Below the pieces are notes generated by a model. The model searched no databases and was not told where the DNA came from. It saw only the letters and a list, made by a program, of their open reading frames with translations. A stretch of 64,000 nt of DNA from Bacteroides pyogenes_A. GTDB lineage: Bacteria; Bacteroidota; Bacteroidia; Bacteroidales; Bacteroidaceae. Position numbers and translations under genes: made by a program. This document shows, one piece after another, positions 21,376 through 31,013 of the stretch (position 1 is the stretch's first letter; each line of letters begins with the position of its first letter). Location of the stretch: the NCBI RefSeq assembly GCF_048595595.1, contig NZ_CP184347.1. One strand, given 5' to 3'.

Positions 21376-23004
21376 TTAAAACTGAAAGTAAATAAACGGC
21401 TGTATTTCGGTACTCTGCATCTGAATAACGACATAGATCACCGCCACTACGACTACCGCTTTCCCTATCAGCGGCAAACGAACGACTCCACGTGAGAGGG
21501 CATGTTCCCAGCTATCGGGTGCAAAATGAAGCAAGAAGCCGAGCAGCATCAGAGCGAACACACGCCAATATCCTTCAATCAACTGGGGAAGCAATTGCGG
21601 ACGGAATGCCGTAAAAATCTGCTCCAGCATATTTATCGAGTGTTGGAAATCCGTATTACGAAAGAATATCCAGCAGAAGCAAACAAAATGGAAAGTGATA
21701 AAAACGCCTGTACCACGAAGCCATCCGCAGCTTTGCTCACTTTTCTTCCGGCTCATGACAGTTCCCCCGACATTATGCGAATCCGGAGAGACTCCGCAAC
21801 GCCTTTCAACACTTCGACCCGTAACAGATATCCACACTTTGTGCAAAGCCAAAGCAATGCCGTGGAACATTCCCCAAACGACGAAATTCCAAGAAGCTCC
21901 GTGCCACAATCCACCCAGAAACATGGTAATGATCAGATTCAGGTATTGCCGGAACTTTCCCCGCCGGTTGCCTCCTAACGATATATACAGATAGTCGCGT
22001 AGCCACGTAGAGAGCGAGATGTGCCAACGGTGCCAGAACTCGGTGATGGAGGCAGACTTATAAGGAGAATCGAAATTGATGTTGAAGTGGAAACCCAACA
22101 ACAAGGCAATACCGATAGCCATATCGCTATAACCCGAAAAGTCACAATAAATCTGCAAGGCGTAGCCATACACCCCCATCAGGTTCTCTACACCCGAATA
22201 GAGTGTCGGGTTATCGAAGATGCGCTCTACGAAGTTGACACTGATATAGTCGGATATGACCGCCTTCTTGAAAAGGCCGGAGACAATGAGGAAGATGCCC
22301 CGCCCGAACATCTCCTGCGAGACAAAGAGCGGCTTCCGGATTTGCGGAATGAAATCCCGCGCACGCACAATGGGGCCGGCTACGAGCTGGGGGAAGAAAG
22401 AGACGTAAAAAGCGTAATCGAGGAGACTGGATAGCGGCTTGATCTCCTTCCGGTAGACATCGATGGTATAACTGAGCGACTGGAACGTGAAAAACGAAAT
22501 CCCTACCGGCAGGAAAATATCGAGCGCAGTGAAGCTTCCTCCGGTGAAAGAGGCGATGACTCCTCCCAGAAAGTTGGTGTATTTGAAATAGGCAAGCAAC
22601 CCCAGATTGATACTCAGACTTGTCGTCACCAATGCCTTACGCTTCCACCCCGTAGCCGTGCGTTCCATACGCTGCGCTAGAAAGAAGTCGGAAACCGTGA
22701 CGATGGCAAGCAGAAAGAAATACGTGCCACTGCTTTTATAATAAAAATAGTAAGAGAACAGCGTAACGAAAAGAATACGTGCCGTAAACCGACGGTTTAG
22801 CGTGACGTAAATCGGCAGAAAGGCTGCAAACAGCCACAAGAAGATACCGCTGCTGAATATCATCGGCGCTTGAGGATCGTACACAAGAATATCCTTCAGC
22901 CGGCTGAAGTCTACGCCGGGTAGAAGCAACGACTCTAATCCGGCGAATACCGCCGCACACGCACACACTTTGCCGAAACCCATATCAATTGGAAACATAG
23001 TCAT
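21376..23004 (-). CDS. MBOAT family membrane-bound O-acyltransferase (AlgI-like)
   Basis: A 542-residue polytopic protein with about ten or more hydrophobic segments. It probably transfers acyl (often acetyl) groups across the inner membrane onto extracytoplasmic glycans. Diagnostic blocks are FWHRWHISLSTWLRDY and the catalytic-His block GGLWHGASWNFVVWG. The start overlaps the end of the upstream SGNH gene by about 20 bp. The MBOAT plus two SGNH proteins make a cell-surface polysaccharide O-acylation unit by analogy with AlgI/J/X. The acceptor cannot be read from sequence. Confidence 0.9.
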   Translation of the reverse strand: MTMFPIDMGFGKVCACAAVFAGLESLLLPGVDFSRLKDILVYDPQAPMIFSSGIFLWLFAAFLPIYVTLNRRFTARILFVTLFSYYFYYKSSGTYFFLLAIVTVSDFFLAQRMERTATGWKRKALVTTSLSINLGLLAYFKYTNFLGGVIASFTGGSFTALDIFLPVGISFFTFQSLSYTIDVYRKEIKPLSSLLDYAFYVSFFPQLVAGPIVRARDFIPQIRKPLFVSQEMFGRGIFLIVSGLFKKAVISDYISVNFVERIFDNPTLYSGVENLMGVYGYALQIYCDFSGYSDMAIGIALLLGFHFNINFDSPYKSASITEFWHRWHISLSTWLRDYLYISLGGNRRGKFRQYLNLIITMFLGGLWHGASWNFVVWGMFHGIALALHKVWISVTGRSVERRCGVSPDSHNVGGTVMSRKKSEQSCGWLRGTGVFITFHFVCFCWIFFRNTDFQHSINMLEQIFTAFRPQLLPQLIEGYWRVFALMLLGFLLHFAPDSWEHALSRGVVRLPLIGKAVVVVAVIYVVIQMQSTEIQPFIYFQF

Positions 23005-24307
23005 TATAAGCGCGGATTATAGCTTGAAACAATAAATCTCCCTGCAGGACGTATCCTTCGGGCAGATAATGCACATGGTCGAAGTGCATCATATTCGCCT
23101 CCGTCCAGTTAAGGCAAGCCCTGCGTCGTCCGCCGACCACCTCATACATATCCCAGAGCAGCACCTGATGATCGCCCGCGTATCTGCGGATTGTTTCCGC
23201 CGCTATTGCAGTGCGGGGATTGATAGCATACGTCCGTTTACGTCTTTTTTTGCGGAAACTGTCGTACGACCCCGGCGGCGTAGTCAACAAGAACGGCACG
23301 TCGGGGAGGGACCGACGTAACAACTGCATCAGCTCATCCATCTGGCGATAATGCACATTGGCGTTATACCGCCGGTTGTGGCTTTCATTCGTACCGAAAG
23401 AAACAATAAGCAATTCCGGGCGCAGGGCAGCAATATCGGCTATGCGAACCGGGTGTGTGAATGTGAGAGAAGTAGCCCCGTTCACTCCCATGTCTACGTA
23501 GGATACAGCTCCGAAAGTTTCTGCCAACCGTGTCCCGGCAGTCTGCGGATAAATATGTCCGCGCACGTGGCTGTCGCCGATGTGAACAATACGTACCGTA
23601 TCTTCCGACAGCCCTGTATGCACTTGGCGTAAGCGTTCGAGAAAAGGGGTCAGCACAGCGAGACTGTCTACAATTTCATTATGTCCCGTACCACGGAACA
23701 CATCGGGAAACTTTACCTGTACAGCCACTTTCACAGCCTCGCGGTTCATCAGCTCCTGCAAAGGCTTCATCTTCCTCAAAGGATGCTCCGATGCGGCTGT
23801 TTGCGGCAAAGAATCCTGAGCCGCCGCTTCGGACAGTGGAAAGAAGAAAGACAGCAGCACCGCAAGAGACAAAGCCTTCAACAACTGCCTGCCCTCACTT
23901 CCAGCAGAAACACCGGAAGGTGAATACTCTATCAGCTGAGACTTTACTCTACCGACAGAAACAACGGAAGGTAAAATCGTCACCGGAAGCAAATACCCTA
24001 TTAGCCAAGACTTTACTCTACCGACAGAAACAACGAAAGGTGGCAACATTGCCGGAGAGAATCCGAGCGTTACCCATGAAAAGCTAAACGACAACCGCAA
24101 CAAATCGAATATCGTCCGCAAGAAACTAAATGGCAACCGCGAGAAAGCAAATGGCAATAAAGAAAAGCCGGGCGTCGTCCACGAGAGACCGAACGACAGT
24201 CGCGAAAGAACCCTTGTCCGGAAAAACCTGAAAAGAAATAGCACCGCCGGAGAGAGAATCGGCAAGCGGTATTCAATCGCCTTTCTCATAAGAACGCCTC
24301 CTTTCAT
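22985..24307 (-). CDS. SGNH/GDSL hydrolase family protein with repeat-derived N-terminal insertion
   Basis: The catalytic domain, residues about 230-440, has block I HIGDSH (Ser246), FGTNE (Asn307) and DHVH (Asp410, His413). A good signal peptide (LLKALSLAVLLSFFFPLSEA) lies at residues 142-161, not at the start. Residues 15-141 are low-complexity and partly repeated (VVSVGRVKS twice, 23 residues apart). Removing them would join MRKAIEYR directly to the signal peptide core. An ATG at 24289 is an alternative start. It overlaps the upstream SGNH gene by 35 bp. Likely works with the MBOAT in surface glycan acylation. Confidence 0.8.
   Translation of the reverse strand: MKGGVLMRKAIEYRLPILSPAVLFLFRFFRTRVLSRLSFGLSWTTPGFSLLPFAFSRLPFSFLRTIFDLLRLSFSFSWVTLGFSPAMLPPFVVSVGRVKSWLIGYLLPVTILPSVVSVGRVKSQLIEYSPSGVSAGSEGRQLLKALSLAVLLSFFFPLSEAAAQDSLPQTAASEHPLRKMKPLQELMNREAVKVAVQVKFPDVFRGTGHNEIVDSLAVLTPFLERLRQVHTGLSEDTVRIVHIGDSHVRGHIYPQTAGTRLAETFGAVSYVDMGVNGATSLTFTHPVRIADIAALRPELLIVSFGTNESHNRRYNANVHYRQMDELMQLLRRSLPDVPFLLTTPPGSYDSFRKKRRKRTYAINPRTAIAAETIRRYAGDHQVLLWDMYEVVGGRRRACLNWTEANMMHFDHVHYLPEGYVLQGDLLFQAIIRAYNDYVSN
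23884..24265. repeat. Degenerate repeat insertion in the SGNH gene
   Basis: About 381 bp of degenerate short repeats. GACTTTACTCTACCGACAGA occurs twice 69 bp apart (near 23939 and 24008), and shorter AAATGGCAA-type units lie at 24120-24160. The reading frame is kept open throughout. Confidence 0.7.
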
Positions 24308-25649
24308 GCTGTTCTCTCCCGTATATCAACGCTTCATAAAGCAGACTCGCCAGATGATGCCCGCCACGGAAATTGATATGAGTGTAATCATAATTCGCCA
24401 TCGAAGGTTTGGCATGTACCAGCTTTGCCATACTTCCCTCGCCACCCATGGCTTCGTACATATTCCAGAAAGCGATTCTACTTTCAGCTGCGATATTCTG
24501 TTGGTAACGGATCAGGTTTTTCACTCCCGGCATGGTACGAACATCACCGGTTTCGGTCTTATAATTGCGGTCGCCCACGCTCAGCAGAAGAATGCCCGCT
24601 TGCGGGAAACAGTTTTTCAAATGCTCGACAGATGCAAGCAGCCCCTTGCGGTATCCGTCATAATTCCGCCCATGCTTGGTAACCACGTTCAGCCCATATT
24701 CAAGAATAATCAAATCGTATGGACGCTGCCGGTTAAACTGATGCAACATATTTGCTGATATGCCGCGCAGTGATAACCCGGAACTGCCGCGTAATGAGAA
24801 ATTATCCAGAACGATTCCCTCTTTACCATCCATCGCAAGACCGTAGAAGAGAGCAGAATCAGCCCGATCTACAGACCAGCGAACGGACCCGATGTTCCCT
24901 TCCACCGACACCTGCCGTAATTCGCGAGAAGGAGCGCACACGTACTCTTTACTCTGGCCGCGGTTCACACGCACACTCAGAGCCACCGTATCTTTGTTAT
25001 AAAAGAAGATGGAGGCTTGCCCGCACGTATCCAATAAAGAGGCGTATTTGCTCTGACCACGCAGTTCTACATACGCTCCTTTGCGAGGCACAAAATAATG
25101 TCCGGAAACCCCTTGTTTCTTTCTGTCGAAGGAGGATCGATCCGTCACGGCATGGCTCGACCATCCGTCGAACGTATGCCGCACGGTAGGCCGATAGCCG
25201 TTGATGGCAGAAGTGATCGTCACAAAGCCCACCCCACATCCGCCAAAACGTTTCTGAAGCATTTCCCGCAGGTCGGCAGTGAAAATATCCGCTTCGATGA
25301 AAGAGTCGCCAAACACAGCTATGCGCACATGCCCTCCACTGTCCGACAAGCGATCGATCGCTTCGTAGAAAGGCTTCATTCCACGATAAGTAGAGTCACT
25401 GTAATCCTCGATGCAGGTCATACCTGATCGGCAAGTGTCGATAAAAGTCGGCTTCGAGAGCGGTGCCGGAATGACGCTATCCGAATCGACCGCCGTTTCG
25501 CCCGGATCAGGCAGCCTCAAATCGGCCAAAAGATCGACACGCCTCAACGAATGCCCACCTATCCGGATCGCAGGCAACCAATGAAGCGCGAACAAGAAAA
25601 GAAACACAATCAGCGCCAACCACAACGAGTATGTCAAATAATTTTTCAT
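24273..25649 (-). CDS. SGNH/GDSL hydrolase family protein
   Basis: 458 residues: a single N-terminal membrane anchor (YSLWLALIVFLFLFALHWLP) followed by an extracytoplasmic SGNH domain with AVFGDSFIEADIF and a C-terminal YDYTHINF (Asp/His of the triad). The start at 25649 is chosen because a -7 element at 25704-25711 lies inside the longer frame that begins at 25706. First gene of the SGNH-SGNH-MBOAT operon; it may be an acyltransferase or esterase partner of the MBOAT. Confidence 0.82.
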   Translation of the reverse strand: MKNYLTYSLWLALIVFLFLFALHWLPAIRIGGHSLRRVDLLADLRLPDPGETAVDSDSVIPAPLSKPTFIDTCRSGMTCIEDYSDSTYRGMKPFYEAIDRLSDSGGHVRIAVFGDSFIEADIFTADLREMLQKRFGGCGVGFVTITSAINGYRPTVRHTFDGWSSHAVTDRSSFDRKKQGVSGHYFVPRKGAYVELRGQSKYASLLDTCGQASIFFYNKDTVALSVRVNRGQSKEYVCAPSRELRQVSVEGNIGSVRWSVDRADSALFYGLAMDGKEGIVLDNFSLRGSSGLSLRGISANMLHQFNRQRPYDLIILEYGLNVVTKHGRNYDGYRKGLLASVEHLKNCFPQAGILLLSVGDRNYKTETGDVRTMPGVKNLIRYQQNIAAESRIAFWNMYEAMGGEGSMAKLVHAKPSMANYDYTHINFRGGHHLASLLYEALIYGREQHERRRSYEKGD

Positions 25650-25703
25650 AATTCCAATATTATTTTGTGTGCCTCGAATAAAGCAGACAGACAAAAGAGA
25701 GCG

Positions 25704-25711
25704 CAAAGATA
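25704..25711 (-). promoter_or_regulatory. -7 element for the SGNH-MBOAT operon
   Basis: TATCTTTG on the minus strand, 55 bp before the chosen ATG at 25649. The -33 region has no clear TTTG. Confidence 0.5.
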
Positions 25712-25889
25712 AGCAAAAGAGAGAAATAAAGAGTTCTCCGGAAATAGAAAATCAGAGTTGAAGCTTTTATGAATCAAAACCTTTTTTTAGGGCAAACCAC
25801 CATAAAAGCAGTATTTTACATATCCCAGTAGAAGCTTTGCAGGCAGAAACCGGAGAAGCAGATGACTGCAGGAATTGCTCACCCCACCC

Positions 25890-26044
25890 GACAGGTATAC
25901 ACGGCGGATATGGTAGGCATATATAGTCAGCACGGTGGGTATATATAGCCACGATGGTGGGTATATATGGTCAGGGTGGTTGAGTATATATGGCCAGCAC
26001 GGTAGGCATATATGGACAAGAACAATAACCATATATGAACCGTC
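25890..26044. repeat. 22-bp repeat array, family B (seven units)
   Basis: Units start at 25890, 25912, 25934, 25956, 25978 (23 bp), 26001 and 26023. The minus-strand core consensus is GGCTATATATACCCACC. The whole 25712-26377 spacer otherwise has no credible gene. Confidence 0.88.
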
Positions 26045-26377
26045 CGATGGATTTTATTTCAGCCTTTCTTTCCCCCCCAATTACCGAGAAAGCAATATTC
26101 CGATATGGGCGAACATTGTTTTCTTTGGTACATCTCCGATGTGATAACTTCATGCTTATAAAAACCATCTGCCTAAAAAAATCGCGTTTGACTAAAGAAA
26201 CATTTCTATCCTTCTAAACGCAAAAATCTTTTTAGGCAGAGGTAGCTCCTCCCGTAACGTAAGCTCGGCAAAGATTGCCTGCACTTCGCATTTTTCCTTA
26301 AACAGGTTCTATGCGTGCGCATTCTACCAAACGATACTCAAAGAGTTTTGTTTCAGGAGTATCACTCCAAGAGACAA

Positions 26378-26671
26378 TCAAATAGTCCGTTCGATGTTCC
26401 ACACGAAAGCACGCAAGCCCAATTGCTCCGTCTGCAAATCCATCTTATGCAACACTTCGAGCAACGGCTCTACCTTTTCATCATCCACCACCGTGAGGAT
26501 GGCAGAGCACATGCCCGGCCATGCGTGGCTGCCGAAGTGCGGGTCGCCGGTGCGGGAACCGCGCCCCTGCACCTTTTCCATATAAGTGAATCCACGGCAA
26601 TTCAAGCGGTCGAGCAATGCGATGATACGCTCGTAATAAGCTTGGTCGAAGGTTATCAATACTGATTTCAT
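26378..26671 (-). CDS. PII-like / DUF3240-type small protein
   Basis: A 97-residue ferredoxin-like fold protein resembling nitrogen-regulatory PII-type proteins (MKSVLITFDQAYYERI start, central GRGSRTGDPHFGSHAWPG loop). It lies 28 bp after the RND permease gene and is probably co-transcribed. Such small PII-like genes accompany RND efflux operons in Bacteroidota and other phyla. Its ligand is unknown. Confidence 0.65.
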   Translation of the reverse strand: MKSVLITFDQAYYERIIALLDRLNCRGFTYMEKVQGRGSRTGDPHFGSHAWPGMCSAILTVVDDEKVEPLLEVLHKMDLQTEQLGLRAFVWNIERTI

Positions 26672-26699
26672 CTTTCTCCTGTACTATTTAGTGACAATA

Positions 26700-29600
26700 C
26701 TATGCTTTAGATTCTTCGAAATATGCGTTCAACACTTGTTGATTGCGCAGCTTGCGGCGCTGGTTCCTAATGCCTACCCCTGCAAACACAGAATACAAAG
26801 TAGGGATGAGAATCAGTGTCAGCACCGTAGACACGGTAAGCCCGCCGATAACGGCAATGGCCATCGGGCTCCACATTTCGGAACCCTGTCCGCCCCCCAC
26901 AGCCATCGGTATCATACCGAGCACGGTCGTAGCGGTAGTCATCAATACCGGACGGAGGCGGCTCTTGCCCGATGTGACTACGGCGTTCAGCACCGCCATG
27001 CCCCGCTCGCGACAAAGCGAAATATAGTCGATAAGCACAATACCGTTCTTTACCACAATACCAATGAGCATGATGGAGCCAAGCAAGCTCATTACACTCA
27101 GCGTACTTCCGGTAAAGAACAAAGCCATGAGCACGCCGCTGAACGCAAAAGGCAACGAGAACATGATAATAAACGGATAGGTGAGCGACTCGAACTGGGC
27201 AGCCATTACAATAAATACAAGGATAATAATCAGAAGCCCCAACGTACCCAAGTCGCGGAAGGAGTCCTGCTGATCTTCATACGAACCCGCTACCTGAATG
27301 CTGACCCCTGCCGGAATATCCATCTTATCGATAATAGCATTTCCTGCTTTCACTACATTTCCTAAAGGAGCGCCGGAGATAATGGCAGAAACAGTCACAA
27401 TACGCTCCCGGTCTTTACGCTCGATGGTCGGCGGCGCAAAACGTTCGACCACTTTGCCCAAATCCTTCACGCGAACCGGCTCTCCCCTGCTGTTGTAAAT
27501 CAGGATGTTTTCAATATCCTCCAGAGTTGTACGGAATTCGGGAGCGTTGCGTACTTTAATATCATACTCTTCACCGTCTTCACGGTATTTCGAAGCTACC
27601 GACCCATTAATACGGTTGCGTACGGCCATACCGGCAGTCGACAAGTTCAACCCGTGCATGGCTAGTTTCTCACGGTCGAAGTCCACCTGATATTCCGGCA
27701 GATAGTCGCTCCGGCTGATGTTCACCTCAGACACGCCTTTCACTTGCAGCAATGCACGCTTCAGACGGGCCGACACGCTATCAGTCATAGCCATGTCGTA
27801 ACCATACACTTCGAAATCGGCGCTTGCCTGTGCAGCCATACCCGAATTGCTTCCTCCCAGAATCACCCGCGCCTTGTCCAACTCCGGATAAGCCTTCAGG
27901 TCTTCACGCATCTCATCGCATACTTGCTCCAAAGTAATGTCGCGCTCGCCCGGATCGACCAGACGCATATTGAAAGAGATGATATGCGAACCGTTGGATT
28001 GCATCGAAGCCCACGTATTGTCCGAATCGGCCTGCCCCACCGTGTAGTTGCAGACTACCAATATACCTTCATACTTTGTGAGCCATTGCTTCGTCAGCCT
28101 CTCGGCAAGTTCTTGCGCCATCTCCTTCCGTGCCCCGACAGGCAGTTCCAGATTGATCGAGATACGTGCATTGTCCTGAGCCGGGAAAAATTCCGTACCA
28201 ATGCCTTTCATACTGAACAAGCTCAGTACGAAGAAAGCAATACAACCCATAATGACAACGGTCCGGTGACGCACCGCCCAGTTCAGCATTTTCGCATATC
28301 CGGTATCCAACTTATCCAGTGCCTTTTCTACGGGAGTAAAAAACAAGGTGAAGAGTCTGGTTTGCTTCTTTTGCAGGCGAAGCAACTGCGAACAGAGCAT
28401 CGGTGTGAGCGACAGCGCCGACATAGTAGAAACCAGCATGATGACACACATCATCCAGCCCAATTGCTTGAAAAGCACTCCCGACATGCCGCTGACCATT
28501 GTCAGAGGGAAGAATACGGCAATCATCGTCAGCGTAGAAGCGACAACGGAGATAGCCACCTCGTTCGTGCCATGTATGGCAGCCTGCTTCGGATCCGAAC
28601 CACGTTCTATATGGGTGGTCACATTCTCAAGCACTACAATCGCATCGTCCACCACCATACCGATAGCAATGGAAAGAGAAGAAAGCGAAATGATGTTGAT
28701 CGAGTTTCCGGTTATTGCCAGATAGATAAAAGAAGCAATGAGCGAAAGCGGAATAGTGATACAGATAATCAGCGTAGCCCGCCACCTTCCCAAGAAAAGG
28801 AAAACAACCAGTACCACGAACAGCAACGCGTACATCACCGTTTCCGCCAAGCTGTCGATGGTATTCAAAATGTTATCGGACGTATCGACAATCATTCCCA
28901 GCTTCACATCGCTCGGCAAGCTTTTCTGCAAACGGGGCAGAACTTCCGCCACTTTCTTGGATATATCTACCGAATTGGCTCCCGACTGCTTCTGAATAAC
29001 AATCATCGCACCCTTCACGCCATTGTTATAGGTTTCTTGTGCCCGCTCTTTTACCGTGTCGGCAACTTTCGCTACATCACGCAAAAAAACATTGGCCCCA
29101 TTATGCGTACCTACTACAATATTCTCCAACTGACGGGCATCTTTAAACTCACCTTCCACACGTAACGAATAAGTGTCGCTTCCAATATCGAAATTACCCC
29201 CCGGAATATTCTTGTTCTCCGCGCCGATAACGGCACTGATCGATTCCACAGTCAGCCGGTAGGCTTCCAGCTTATTCGGGTCGCAATATACCTGAATCTC
29301 ACGTTTTGGCGCACCGCTGATGGACACTGTTCCTACTCCCGGGATACGCGCTAACGGGTTCACGACACGGTCGTCCAAGATTTTATAAAGCGCTGCCTGA
29401 CTTTCATTGGCCTGCACCGACAGAATCACAATCGGGATCATGTCCGTACTGAACTTGAAAATAACCGGATTGTCTACCGCATCAGGAAGTTGGGAGCGCA
29501 CCATATCGAGCTTATCACGCACATCGTTGGTGATCACATCAATATCGTTGCCAAACTCGAACTCCAGTGTGATGAGCGACATGTTCTCCGAAGAACGGGA

Positions 29601-29843
29601 CATGATATGTTTCAGGTTGCTCACCGAGTTCAAGCTATTCTCCAACGGGCGTGTCACGTTATTCTCTATATCCGAAGCGCTTGCTCCCGGATAAGCAGTC
29701 AGCACCATAATCGTATTCGTATCTATGTCAGGATACAAGTCGATAGGCAACTTAGATAAAGAGAAAAGACCAAATATCACCACTGCCAGAAAGCAGAGCG
29801 AGGTCATAATCGGCTTTTTAACCGCACCTTCGTATAAACTCAT
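26700..29843 (-). CDS. RND efflux transporter permease (HAE1-type)
   Basis: Inner-membrane proton/drug antiporter of a tripartite pump, 1047 residues with the AcrB/MexB layout: TM1 near residue 15, two large periplasmic loops and twelve TM segments. The proton-relay Asp pair in TM4 (GMVVDDAIVVLENV) and the TM10 Lys (VVKNGIVLIDYI) are present. The ATG at 29843 (MSLYEGAVKKP) gives the usual N-terminus; an in-frame ATG 57 bp earlier adds residues with no family support. Follows the adaptor gene; substrates are not predictable. Confidence 0.94.
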   Translation of the reverse strand: MSLYEGAVKKPIMTSLCFLAVVIFGLFSLSKLPIDLYPDIDTNTIMVLTAYPGASASDIENNVTRPLENSLNSVSNLKHIMSRSSENMSLITLEFEFGNDIDVITNDVRDKLDMVRSQLPDAVDNPVIFKFSTDMIPIVILSVQANESQAALYKILDDRVVNPLARIPGVGTVSISGAPKREIQVYCDPNKLEAYRLTVESISAVIGAENKNIPGGNFDIGSDTYSLRVEGEFKDARQLENIVVGTHNGANVFLRDVAKVADTVKERAQETYNNGVKGAMIVIQKQSGANSVDISKKVAEVLPRLQKSLPSDVKLGMIVDTSDNILNTIDSLAETVMYALLFVVLVVFLFLGRWRATLIICITIPLSLIASFIYLAITGNSINIISLSSLSIAIGMVVDDAIVVLENVTTHIERGSDPKQAAIHGTNEVAISVVASTLTMIAVFFPLTMVSGMSGVLFKQLGWMMCVIMLVSTMSALSLTPMLCSQLLRLQKKQTRLFTLFFTPVEKALDKLDTGYAKMLNWAVRHRTVVIMGCIAFFVLSLFSMKGIGTEFFPAQDNARISINLELPVGARKEMAQELAERLTKQWLTKYEGILVVCNYTVGQADSDNTWASMQSNGSHIISFNMRLVDPGERDITLEQVCDEMREDLKAYPELDKARVILGGSNSGMAAQASADFEVYGYDMAMTDSVSARLKRALLQVKGVSEVNISRSDYLPEYQVDFDREKLAMHGLNLSTAGMAVRNRINGSVASKYREDGEEYDIKVRNAPEFRTTLEDIENILIYNSRGEPVRVKDLGKVVERFAPPTIERKDRERIVTVSAIISGAPLGNVVKAGNAIIDKMDIPAGVSIQVAGSYEDQQDSFRDLGTLGLLIIILVFIVMAAQFESLTYPFIIMFSLPFAFSGVLMALFFTGSTLSVMSLLGSIMLIGIVVKNGIVLIDYISLCRERGMAVLNAVVTSGKSRLRPVLMTTATTVLGMIPMAVGGGQGSEMWSPMAIAVIGGLTVSTVLTLILIPTLYSVFAGVGIRNQRRKLRNQQVLNAYFEESKA

Positions 29844-29979
29844 TTCTTCTATAATTAAATTGTTGGCAATAAGTTGTCGGCCATTCCACAATCGGGACAA
29901 TGACGTCCGGCAACGTTACCGACAAGCTGTCGCAATTGTCCCGATTATTTATCCGGGCCTCATCACTTATTGTCGTTTT

Positions 29980-30993
29980 TTATTTTTCCACTTCTACCTC
30001 AGTGCCATTTACCAGACGGGACTGACCGGCGATAACAACCAGAGAGTTATCAGGCACACCCGATTTCAACTCATATTCGTCTCCCAAACGTCTGCCTAAC
30101 TCCACTTTGTTGTAAAAGACTTTGCCATCTTTATAAACATACACATAACGGTCGCCTGAGCCGGCCTGCTTAATAATGGCTAAATCAGGAACCACTACGT
30201 GATTCTCCGTAGCAAAGTTCAGCGTCGCGCGGGCAAACATACCCGGGCGTACACGCTGGTCGCGGTTGTCGAGCTTTATCTCTACCTGAAACGTACGGGT
30301 GGACGGGTTGACGGTAGGATATACCAGACTGACTACGCCCTTGAATATCTCTCCCCCATATACATCCAGTTTTACGTCTACCTGCGCTCCCTTCTTTACT
30401 TGTGTGAAATAAGACTCAGACACATTGATCAAAAGTTTAACGGGAGTAATCTGCTCTACCACCAGCACAGGAACACCACCTCCGTACATATCTCCGTTAT
30501 CGTAATTTCGGGCAGTCACCACACCGCTGATAGGGCTTAAGAGAGCAGTATTGTCCTGCAGATTCCTATAAGCGGTTTGCTTTATGTCGAGCTGCATCTT
30601 TGCGGCATCCCATTCCGACTTAGACGCTCCGCCCACTTTATAAAGTTCGTCGATACGCTTGAATTCCGTTTCCTGATTGTCCAACTGCAACTTTACTTGC
30701 TTCAGATTAGCCGGATCCATCTGTACCAGCTTCTGCCCTTTCACTACCCGGCTGCCTACCTCTACCAAAATACGGTCGATACGTACAGGAGAAGAAGGAG
30801 AGATGTTGTTTTTCACTTCGGCTTCTACCGTGGCGGTATATTCCTGCGTCTGCTCTACGGGGCGGGCAGTCACGGCAGCCAACTTGACTCTTGGTTTCTC
30901 GTCTGTTTTCACAGCAACCTTATCTTTTGCACCTGTACACGAACCGAGCCATACAGAAAGCAACAAGATTACGATTTGAATACTTCTTTTCAT
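29980..30993 (-). CDS. RND efflux periplasmic adaptor (membrane fusion lipoprotein)
   Basis: A 337-residue adaptor linking the RND pump to the outer-membrane channel. Type II signal peptide with lipobox LGSC (Cys19), lipoyl/barrel-sandwich half-motifs, an alpha-hairpin (about residues 95-150) and C-terminal beta domains ending in a SGVPDNSLVVIAGQSRLVNG stretch. It sits between the TolC-like gene (20-bp gap) and the permease. Confidence 0.93.
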   Translation of the reverse strand: MKRSIQIVILLLSVWLGSCTGAKDKVAVKTDEKPRVKLAAVTARPVEQTQEYTATVEAEVKNNISPSSPVRIDRILVEVGSRVVKGQKLVQMDPANLKQVKLQLDNQETEFKRIDELYKVGGASKSEWDAAKMQLDIKQTAYRNLQDNTALLSPISGVVTARNYDNGDMYGGGVPVLVVEQITPVKLLINVSESYFTQVKKGAQVDVKLDVYGGEIFKGVVSLVYPTVNPSTRTFQVEIKLDNRDQRVRPGMFARATLNFATENHVVVPDLAIIKQAGSGDRYVYVYKDGKVFYNKVELGRRLGDEYELKSGVPDNSLVVIAGQSRLVNGTEVEVEK

Positions 30994-31013
30994 ATTTCGT
31001 CAATTGTATGTTC

